This document shows positions 1 through 5,191 of a stretch of 5,739 bases of DNA, piece after piece (positions within the stretch are counted from its first letter, which is position 1; each line of letters opens with the position of its first letter). Origin of the DNA: an uncultured Prevotellaceae bacterium (lineage in GTDB: Bacteria; Bacteroidota; Bacteroidia; Bacteroidales; Bacteroidaceae); assembly GCA_937902455.1 (NCBI GenBank), contig CALELI010000031.1, positions 1 to 5,739 on the forward strand, read 5' to 3'. Below the pieces are notes generated by a model. It saw only the letters and a program-made list of their open reading frames with translations. It did not search any database and was not told where the DNA came from. The position numbers were made by a program, and so were the translations under genes.

Positions 1-72
1 TACGAATTACGAGTTGCTGTTAATTTCGGATTTCGGATTTCGGATTTAGAATTATAAATTATGAATTATAGA
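1..72. repeat. Degenerate heptamer tandem repeat ahead of and into the first gene
   Basis: Read from position 24 the DNA falls into consecutive 7-mers: TTTCGGA three times exactly (24-44), then TTTAGAA, TTATAAA, TTATGAA and TTATAGA (45-72). Before it, 2-15 reads ACGAATT ACGAGTT. TTATGAA is a rotation of ATGAATT, the unit of the arrays at 3270-3297 and 3441-3489, so all three tracts seem to share a family of heptamers. The array overlaps the first 12 bases of the coding sequence at 61 and contains its ATG. It may extend beyond the left edge. Function unknown; no promoter could be read with confidence in these 60 bases. Confidence 0.75.
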
Positions 73-1248
73 AATGATTTAAGAAAAATACCGCAGCGGA
101 CGACGGACTTGATAACTCTGAGTTGTGGGGCGTTCTTCGCTTTGTTCTGCTTCTTCTACCTGTACTTCATGCAGGGGGACTTGCTGGCTGAGGCCCAGTT
201 CGCATTCTCGAACGGGGTGACTCACTATTCGCATTTCTTCGGGGCGCTGATGATCACGGTCATCCTGATGCTCATACAGTTCCTGGTGGCACGGTTCTCG
301 CACCTGTCAGGGAGGACTTACGCCCTGACGTTCTTCCCGTCGTTCCTGTTGCTGACGGTGTTGGCGAGCGTGAACAAGGGGACGTTCGAGGACTTCTCCT
401 TCGGGAAATGGGGATGGGTGGTTCCGCTGACGCTCATCATCTTCTGTGCCACCGTGACCATCATCAATCAGCTGGCATACCGCATGTCGGGCTACGACGA
501 CGACAACCACGCGAGCAAGTATCTATGGCCGAACTATCTCACGATGCTGGTGATGATGCTTCTGTGCGGATCGGTCCACAACGCTACTGACGTGGACATG
601 ATGGAGCTGAAAGCGGAGGACGAGATCCTGGACGGTGACTACGAGGATGCGGCCAATGTGGGCAGGGAGGCTCTGGCTACCTCGCCACGCCTGAACCAGC
701 TGAGATGCTATGCCCTCGCAAAGACTGGGCAACTGGGAGAGAGTATGCTCGACTACCCTCAGACTTACAAGGGTCAGGGACTGATAGACCTCACGGACAC
801 GTTCTCGTACGAGCGTTTCAACAGCAGGGACGTGTGCATTGCTCTCGGAATCCATTGTGGCAGTTCGGTGAAGACGACTGATAGGTACTTAGACTTCGCA
901 CTGCAGAATGACACGATGAACCAGAGGAAGATGGTGGGCGACTACTATCTCTGCAACAAGCTGCTGGAGAACAACCTGACGGCTTTCCTCGAGGTATTTC
1001 CGAAATACTATAATGTACCTGATTCGGTCACGGTGATGGAGTTGCCAAAGCTGTACAGGCAGGCTCTGCTGCTGCAGGCCATGAACATCAGTGAGGACTC
1101 GATGAACAACTTCTGCGACACTCTGACCCTGCAGGTCTATCGTGACTACAAGGCGATGAGGAAGGAGTACGAGAACGAGACAGAACGCTACAACTATACA
1201 CGCCGCGCATTCGGAAACACGTACTTCTGGTACAGAGACAATAATTAG
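61..1248 (+). CDS. Five-helix membrane protein of unknown function with TPR-like C-terminal half
   Basis: A 395-residue protein, not assigned a function. It has about five hydrophobic helices near residues 17-37, 58-78, 88-104, 117-138 and 156-173. The soluble C-terminal part of about 220 residues begins with helical, TPR-like sequence: around 183-230 an A/E/L-rich stretch contains a DGDYEDAANVGREAL segment followed by CYALAKTGQLGESML. The N-terminus is rich in Arg and Lys, so by the positive-inside rule the N-terminus is cytoplasmic and, with five helices, the C-terminal half would face the periplasm. This layout and the Tyr-Pro-Gln motif after the TPR-like part recall Bacteroidota proteins grouped as DUF6057, but that is from memory and not secure. 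The start at 61 is chosen because the next in-frame ATG is codon 37, which would remove the first membrane helix. The first codons (Met-Asn-Tyr) lie inside the heptamer repeat. It ends 3 bp from the stop of glgB, which runs the other way. Confidence 0.85.
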   Translation: MNYRNDLRKIPQRTTDLITLSCGAFFALFCFFYLYFMQGDLLAEAQFAFSNGVTHYSHFFGALMITVILMLIQFLVARFSHLSGRTYALTFFPSFLLLTVLASVNKGTFEDFSFGKWGWVVPLTLIIFCATVTIINQLAYRMSGYDDDNHASKYLWPNYLTMLVMMLLCGSVHNATDVDMMELKAEDEILDGDYEDAANVGREALATSPRLNQLRCYALAKTGQLGESMLDYPQTYKGQGLIDLTDTFSYERFNSRDVCIALGIHCGSSVKTTDRYLDFALQNDTMNQRKMVGDYYLCNKLLENNLTAFLEVFPKYYNVPDSVTVMELPKLYRQALLLQAMNISEDSMNNFCDTLTLQVYRDYKAMRKEYENETERYNYTRRAFGNTYFWYRDNN

Positions 1249-1263
1249 TTATCAGTTAACTAA
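1245..1263. other. Small AT-rich dyad across the two convergent stop codons
   Basis: TTAGTTA (1245-1251) and TAACTAA (1257-1263) form a 7-bp inverted repeat with a 5-nt loop. It covers the TAG of the + strand gene (1246-1248) and the TGA of glgB (1252-1254 on the minus strand). It has no G/C-rich stem and no T-run after it on either strand, so it is at best a weak bidirectional transcription end point. Confidence 0.25.
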
Positions 1264-3255
1264 CTTCAGTACGACGGCTGAGCGGGCGGGAATGTAGAGT
1301 TTCAGCCAGCCTTTGTGGGATGGGGCGTAGAGTGGATCGGGCTGGGTGAAGTGGGTGACGGTGTCGTCAGTGAGTCCAAAGCCTCCGAAATCCTTGTTGT
1401 CGGTATTGAGCACGACTTCGTAAGAGCCTTCGGGAACAAGGAATCCATAATCTGAATATGACTGTGCCGGACTGAAATTGAACACGAACAGGAGTTTGCC
1501 TCGGGTGAAAGCAAGTACCTGGTCGCCGTCGTTGTGCCATACTTCCACGACCTTGCTTCGCTGGATATTCCTTGCGGAAGCGAAGAGGTTCACCATGGCT
1601 GCATCGAAATCGCCGAGCCAGTGATAGCAGAGTTCGTGGTTGTCGACGAGGTTCCACTGACGGCGGGCGTATTTATGGCTCCAGCCATTGCCCTGACGCG
1701 GGAAGTCAATCCATTCGGGATGTCCGAACTCGTTGCCCATGAAATTGAGGTATCCTCCGTTGATGGTGGAGAGGGTGAGAAGGCGTATCATCTTATGGAG
1801 GGCAATGCCTCGTGTTGCCACGGCATTCTCGTCGCCCTTACGGAAATGCCAGTACATATCGGCATCAATGAGCCGGAAGATGATGGTCTTGTCGCCTACG
1901 AGTGCCTGGTCGTGGCTCTCGGCATAGGATATGGTCTTCTCGTCCTTCCTGCGATTGGTGGTCTCCCAGAACATCGACGATGGTTTCCAGTCTTCGTCAC
2001 GAAGTTCCTTTATAGTCTTTATCCAGTAGTCGGGTATGTTCATCGCCATTCGGTAGTCGAACCCATAACCGCCCTTCTCGAACGGTGCGGCAAGTCCCGG
2101 CATTCCGCTGACTTCCTCGGCAATGGTGATAGCTCCCGGATGGACTTCATGAATGAGAAGGTTGGCGAGGGTGAGATAGCAGATGGCCTCATCGTCCTCA
2201 TGACCGTTGTAGTAGTCGGCATAGCCTCCGAAGGACTCTCCCAGACCATGACTGTAATAGAGCATGGATGTGACTCCGTCGAAGCGATAGCCGTCGAAAT
2301 GGAATTCCTCGAGCCAGTACTTGCAGTTGGAGAGTAGGTAGTGGATGACTTCTCCCTTGCCATAGTCGAAGCAGAGGCTGTCCCATGCAGGATGCTCGCG
2401 ACGATCGCCCTGCATGAAGTACTGACATGGATCACCGGCGAAGTTGCCTAGTCCTTCCTGCTCGTTCTTCACGGCATGACTGTGGACGATGTCCATGATG
2501 ACTGCAATACCATTCTGATGGGCGGTATCAATGAGTGACTTCAGTTCCTCGGGTGTGCCGAAACGGCTTGAAGGTGCGAAGAAGTTGCTGACATGATAGC
2601 CGAAGCTGCCGTAATAAGGATGTTCGGCGATTGCCATTATCTGAATGCAGTTGTATCCTCCACGGATTACTCTCGGCAGGATATTGTCGCGGAACTCGGT
2701 ATATGTCCCTACCCTCTCTGCATCCTGTGCCATGCCGATATGACATTCGTAGATGAGCAGCGGGTTCTTGCTCGGGCGGAAAGTCTTCTTCTTCCACTCG
2801 TATTCCTTCTCGGGAGCCCATACCTGGGCAGAGAAGACCTTCGTGGTCTCGTCCTGAACGACCCTCTGACACCATGCAGGGATGCGTTCTCCCTCTCCAC
2901 CATTCCAGTGGATGCGCAGTTTATAGAGGTCGCAATGATGCATGGCCTGAGGAGGCAGGCGGAGTTCCCAGACCCCATTGCCAATGCTCCTCAACTGATA
3001 CTGAGGCATCTCGTGCCAGCCGTTGAAATCACCGACAAGGAATATCTCCGTTGCATTCGGTGCCCATTCGCGAAAGACCCATCCACGGGAGGTGCGGTGA
3101 AGACCGAAATACAGATATCCATCGGCAAAGTCAGACAGTGACTTCCTGCCGTTCTGGGTGATTTCCCTGAGTCGGCACAGTGCGTGCTCATGGCGTCCGT
3201 TGATGGCATCTTCAAATGGACGCAGCCATTTATCATTCTTTACAAGACCGAGCAT
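1252..3255 (-). CDS. glgB: 1,4-alpha-glucan branching enzyme, eukaryote-like GH13 type
   Basis: This cytoplasmic enzyme cuts alpha-1,4 glucan chains and rejoins the piece through an alpha-1,6 bond, making the branches of glycogen. The 667-residue protein has an N-terminal CBM48/isoamylase-N-like part (about 50-140, with WAPNATEIFLVGDFNGW), a central GH13 barrel (about 165-560) and a C-terminal beta domain (about 570-667). GH13 motifs are intact: DIVHSH (255-260); GYRFDGVTSM with the predicted nucleophile Asp326; TIAEEVSGMP with the predicted acid/base Glu380; AESHDQALVGDK with the predicted transition-state Asp449. The barrel (GYNCIQIMAIAEHPYYGSFGY, 200-220, and NFMGNEFGHPEW, 504-515) is much closer to my recollection of animal and plant branching enzymes (GH13_8) than to E. 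coli GlgB (GH13_9), and the long bacterial N-terminal extension is missing. The start at 3255 is supported because the in-frame ATG upstream (3276) meets TAA after one codon. No other glycogen gene lies in the window, and no promoter could be read confidently. Confidence 0.97.
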   Translation of the reverse strand: MLGLVKNDKWLRPFEDAINGRHEHALCRLREITQNGRKSLSDFADGYLYFGLHRTSRGWVFREWAPNATEIFLVGDFNGWHEMPQYQLRSIGNGVWELRLPPQAMHHCDLYKLRIHWNGGEGERIPAWCQRVVQDETTKVFSAQVWAPEKEYEWKKKTFRPSKNPLLIYECHIGMAQDAERVGTYTEFRDNILPRVIRGGYNCIQIMAIAEHPYYGSFGYHVSNFFAPSSRFGTPEELKSLIDTAHQNGIAVIMDIVHSHAVKNEQEGLGNFAGDPCQYFMQGDRREHPAWDSLCFDYGKGEVIHYLLSNCKYWLEEFHFDGYRFDGVTSMLYYSHGLGESFGGYADYYNGHEDDEAICYLTLANLLIHEVHPGAITIAEEVSGMPGLAAPFEKGGYGFDYRMAMNIPDYWIKTIKELRDEDWKPSSMFWETTNRRKDEKTISYAESHDQALVGDKTIIFRLIDADMYWHFRKGDENAVATRGIALHKMIRLLTLSTINGGYLNFMGNEFGHPEWIDFPRQGNGWSHKYARRQWNLVDNHELCYHWLGDFDAAMVNLFASARNIQRSKVVEVWHNDGDQVLAFTRGKLLFVFNFSPAQSYSDYGFLVPEGSYEVVLNTDNKDFGGFGLTDDTVTHFTQPDPLYAPSHKGWLKLYIPARSAVVLKLVN

Positions 3256-3269
3256 AAGAAATTTTATTT

Positions 3270-3297
3270 AATTCATAATTCATAATTCATAATTCAT
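3270..3297 (-). repeat. Heptamer array (ATGAATT)x4 in the glgB leader
   Basis: On the plus strand AATTCAT occurs four times without a mismatch (3270-3276, 3277-3283, 3284-3290, 3291-3297), followed by a decayed copy, AATTAAG (3298-3304). In the sense direction of glgB this is ATGAATT repeated four times, ending 14 nt before the glgB start codon. It is the inverted counterpart of the array at 3441-3489. Confidence 0.93.
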
Positions 3298-3349
3298 AAT
3301 TAAGGATTCAAGTTTCTCAAGTTCGTATACTGTTGATATGTATTGTTTT

Positions 3350-3384
3350 ATTTTAACATTAATCAGGCATTAATGTTTTAAAAT
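3350..3384. promoter_or_regulatory. Imperfect palindrome, candidate operator or weak hairpin
   Basis: AACATTAAT (3355-3363) and ATTAATGTT (3369-3377) are perfect 9-bp inverted arms around CAGGC (3364-3368). After a 2-nt bulge (TT, 3378-3379) the outer arms ATTTT (3350-3354) and AAAAT (3380-3384) also pair. The stem has almost no G/C and no T-run directly after it on either strand, so it is a poor intrinsic terminator. It sits about 95 nt upstream of the glgB start, where an operator could lie. The binding protein, if any, is unknown. Confidence 0.4.
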
Positions 3385-3440
3385 ACATGCGAAAGTTGAA
3401 TTAAGGATTAACTGATAACAATGAATGATAAAAATGAAGA

Positions 3441-3489
3441 GTGAATTGCGAATTATGAATTGTGAATTATGAATTATGAATTATGAATT
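3441..3489 (+). repeat. Heptamer array, seven in-register copies of RYGAATT
   Basis: Seven consecutive heptamers without a gap: GTGAATT, GCGAATT, ATGAATT, GTGAATT, ATGAATT, ATGAATT, ATGAATT. Variation is confined to the first two bases, both transitions (R, Y), while GAATT is constant. The preceding ATGAAGA (3434-3440) looks like a decayed eighth copy. The array stops 9 bp from the TGA stop (3499-3501, minus strand) of the yhcH-family gene. Its three right-hand copies are the exact reverse complement of the array at 3270-3297. Confidence 0.93.
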
Positions 3490-3498
3490 GTCTAACAG

Positions 3499-3942
3499 TC
3501 AAGCCTTGACCTTGAAGATGACCTTGTGGAGTTCTTCTGAGTCGGAGATGGCTGGTGCATGGCCGTCCTGAGGGAAGAAGATGACGAACATTCCCGGAGA
3601 TACGGTGATGTACTGCTGTGCCGGACCGTCGTAGAAGGTAATGTCCTTCTCCTTGTCGTAGGGTTGTTCCGGGAGTTCGGCACGAGGTGTGTAGCCCATG
3701 ACCTCAGCACTGCTGAGAGGAATCTGTATGTCGATCATGTCGTCGTGGGTTTCGAGCCTTGCCTCGTCCCTTGTCTTTCCCTTGCAGACATTGAAGTTGA
3801 CGAAGAGGTCGTTGCCCTTGATATGCACCTTACCTGCAGGCTGCGCACAAAGGTCGGTGGCTGATATATACTCTACTACATCCCCGAAGAATGGGTTGAG
3901 GGATGCATAATCTTTCAGGTTCTCTAATTTGTCGATAATCAT
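3499..3942 (-). CDS. YhcH/YjgK/YiaL (DUF386) family protein
   Basis: This 147-residue cytoplasmic protein has no signal peptide or membrane helix. Its length and layout fit the DUF386 family, which has a cupin-like beta-barrel fold and includes E. coli EbgC (beta-galactosidase small subunit) and YhcH/NanQ (sialic-acid anomerase). The family signatures are clear: LETHDDMIDIQIPLSSAE (63-80), FYDGP (103-107) and the C-terminal MFVIFFPQDGHAP (118-130). Glu64, His66 and His128 are the likely metal- or sugar-binding residues, by analogy. The start Met-Ile-Ile-Asp is typical of the family. The gene begins 18 bp after the stop of the MORN-repeat gene on the same strand with no promoter motif between, so the two are probably co-transcribed. 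No sialate, galactoside or other sugar genes are visible, so the substrate cannot be given. Confidence 0.93.
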   Translation of the reverse strand: MIIDKLENLKDYASLNPFFGDVVEYISATDLCAQPAGKVHIKGNDLFVNFNVCKGKTRDEARLETHDDMIDIQIPLSSAEVMGYTPRAELPEQPYDKEKDITFYDGPAQQYITVSPGMFVIFFPQDGHAPAISDSEELHKVIFKVKA

Positions 3943-3960
3943 AACTATAAGTATTACTGG

Positions 3961-5124
3961 TTAGTTTGAAAATTCTTCCTTGCCTTTGTTGTAATAGCCC
4001 TTGCGAATGACAGTGCCGTTCTTGTCGCGCTCTATGAATGAACCGTCACGTATGTCGTTGACGTAAGTTCCCTCGAAGCGGGTTCCATCAGATGCTTCCT
4101 CTATGAACTTGCCATGTTTCAGGCCCCGGACGAACTTGCCCTTGACCTTTGCGCCATCCTTCATGCGCATTATTCCTTCGCCGTGCATCTCGCCGTCCGA
4201 CCACTCGCCATCATAGACTTCGCCATCCTTTGACGTGTACTTGCCCCTACCCTGCTGTTTGTCGTTCACCCAGTAGCCTTCGTACCGGGAACCATCGGGC
4301 CAGGTATATGTTCCGAAACCTTCACGCTTGCCATCCCGGAACGTACCCAGATACTTACGCTTGTCGGAATATGTGAAGATACCCTGACCACTGCGGAGTC
4401 CGTTGACATATTCGCCCTCGTACTTGTCGCCATTGGCAAAGGTGTAGATTCCACGTCCGTTCATGACATCATCCTTCCACATTCCGTCATAGACATCGCC
4501 ATTCGCATATCGGTAAGTACCCTTGCCATTTCTCATGTCGTTGGCCATCTGACCATAATAGGTATCACCGTCGGCCCAGTCGAACTGACCGGTTCCGTTC
4601 TTCTTGTCGTTCTCCCAACCACCCTGGTACTTCATGCCGTTGGCCCAGATGTAAGCACCATTGGGATCCTGGCGCATGTCCTCATGCCACTTACCTACAT
4701 ATCTGTCACCATTATGGTAGAACATGGTACCATCTCCTTCCTGGAAGTCCTTGTACCACATGCCTTCATAGCGATTCTTGTTGGCAAAATAATATGTACC
4801 CTTGCCGTGCTGATGGTCCTGATACCAATAGCCTTCGTACTTTTCGCCATCGGAGAAGGTGTAAGTGCCGTAGCCCTCACGCTTGCCTTTCACATAGCCG
4901 CCGTCATAGACATCGCCGTTCTTGAACTTCGTGACACCCTTGCCGAATGGTTTTCCACTCACCAGGTCGCCATGATAGACGGACTTATCCTTGAAGACAT
5001 AATCGCCAACTGTCATCTTCTGCGAGAAACAAACCGTTGCTGTGAAGACGCAAACAGACAGGACGACTAACCGTTTATATCGTATATTCATATTCTTTTT
5101 TATATTAGAAACGTCATATATCAT
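3961..5124 (-). CDS. Exported MORN-repeat protein
   Basis: A 387-residue reading frame built almost wholly of MORN repeats (consensus YxGxWxxGxxxGxGxYxxxNGDx). I count 14 in register at residues 50-72, 73-95, 96-118, 119-141, 142-165, 166-188, 189-211, 212-234, 235-257, 258-280, 281-303, 304-326, 327-349 and 350-372, plus a partial copy at the end. All are 23 residues except the fifth (142-165), which has 24 and lacks the G-x-G pair. The first Met is at 5124, but the second (codon 12, start at 5091) is more likely: it opens a signal peptide with Arg/Lys and then a hydrophobic core, with probable cleavage near CFS|QKM (residue 34). The upstream promoter would leave almost no leader for the 5124 start but about 40 nt for 5091. 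MORN repeats form extended beta-hairpin arrays; the role in bacteria is mostly unknown. The Cys at residue 32 lacks a good lipobox. It is likely exported to the periplasm or outer surface. Confidence 0.92.
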   Translation of the reverse strand: MIYDVSNIKKNMNIRYKRLVVLSVCVFTATVCFSQKMTVGDYVFKDKSVYHGDLVSGKPFGKGVTKFKNGDVYDGGYVKGKREGYGTYTFSDGEKYEGYWYQDHQHGKGTYYFANKNRYEGMWYKDFQEGDGTMFYHNGDRYVGKWHEDMRQDPNGAYIWANGMKYQGGWENDKKNGTGQFDWADGDTYYGQMANDMRNGKGTYRYANGDVYDGMWKDDVMNGRGIYTFANGDKYEGEYVNGLRSGQGIFTYSDKRKYLGTFRDGKREGFGTYTWPDGSRYEGYWVNDKQQGRGKYTSKDGEVYDGEWSDGEMHGEGIMRMKDGAKVKGKFVRGLKHGKFIEEASDGTRFEGTYVNDIRDGSFIERDKNGTVIRKGYYNKGKEEFSN

Positions 5125-5132
5125 TCAACTAC

Positions 5133-5163
5133 TTTGCAAATTTAGTAAAAATTGTTATCTTTG
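5133..5163 (+). promoter_or_regulatory. Bacteroidota-type promoter for the antiporter gene
   Basis: TTTG (5133-5136, -33 element), a 19-nt spacer and TATCTTTG (5156-5163), which fits the TAnnTTTG -7 consensus of Bacteroidota primary sigma factors. Transcription should start near 5167-5171, leaving a leader of about 20-25 nt before the ATG at 5192. Spacer and both elements match with no mismatch to the core consensus. Confidence 0.8.
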
Positions 5164-5167
5164 CAAA
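5137..5167 (-). promoter_or_regulatory. Bacteroidota-type promoter for the MORN/YhcH transcript
   Basis: On the minus strand TTTG (plus-strand CAAA, 5164-5167), a 19-nt spacer and TAAATTTG (plus-strand 5137-5144) match the -33/-7 consensus exactly. The start of transcription should fall near 5129-5134. That leaves fewer than about 10 nt before the ATG at 5124 but about 40 nt before the ATG at 5091, supporting the shorter MORN protein. Confidence 0.75.
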
Positions 5168-5191
5168 AAATATGAAAAGATAATTTGAAGT

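Larger units (their letters stand above)
3256..3498. other. AT-rich gap between yhcH-family gene and glgB
   Basis: This 243-bp stretch holds no credible gene. From left to right it contains a heptamer array (3270-3297), a plain AT-rich part with the short near-repeat TCAAGTTTC/TCAAGTTCG around 3308-3325, a dyad (3350-3384) and a second heptamer array of opposite orientation (3441-3489). It must hold the glgB leader and perhaps its promoter, but I find no good TAnnTTTG with a TTTG upstream on the minus strand. Read-through from the MORN/YhcH transcript is therefore possible. Confidence 0.7.
5133..5167. repeat. Paired TTTGCAAA palindromes forming a two-way promoter
   Basis: The 8-bp palindrome TTTGCAAA occurs at 5133-5140 and again at 5160-5167, with 19 bp between. 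The left copy gives the -33 TTTG of the rightward promoter and the end of the -7 box of the leftward promoter. The right copy gives the reverse. The two promoters therefore overlap over most of their length and share a symmetry axis near 5150. Confidence 0.85.

Noticed and set aside
21..28. TAATTTCG as a -7 box for the first gene
   Set aside because: One mismatch to TAnnTTTG, and the -33 element would lie outside the window, so it cannot be judged; the match also arises from the heptamer repeat.
1534..2337. Open 267-codon frame on the + strand inside glgB
   Set aside because: It lies antisense to a clearly conserved glgB barrel, has no recognisable motif and no leader, and results from the codon bias of the opposite strand. 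The same holds for 2593-3141.
3350..3384. Dyad as an intrinsic terminator
   Set aside because: Stem nearly free of G/C and no T-run directly following on either strand; kept only as a possible operator or processing hairpin.
3441..3489. Repeat cluster considered as a CRISPR or origin iteron array
   Set aside because: The 7-nt units are directly adjacent without spacers, and there is no cas, rep or DnaA-box context.
4684..5070. Open 128-codon hydrophobic frame on the + strand opposite the MORN gene
   Set aside because: It is the complement of the regular MORN repeats (Tyr/Asp/Gly codons read backwards give hydrophobic residues). The repeat periodicity belongs to the minus strand.
5178..5187. 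TAATTTG just upstream of the antiporter start as another -7 box
   Set aside because: It is one base short of TAnnTTTG and would place the transcript start at or inside the start codon; the exact match at 5156-5163 is better.
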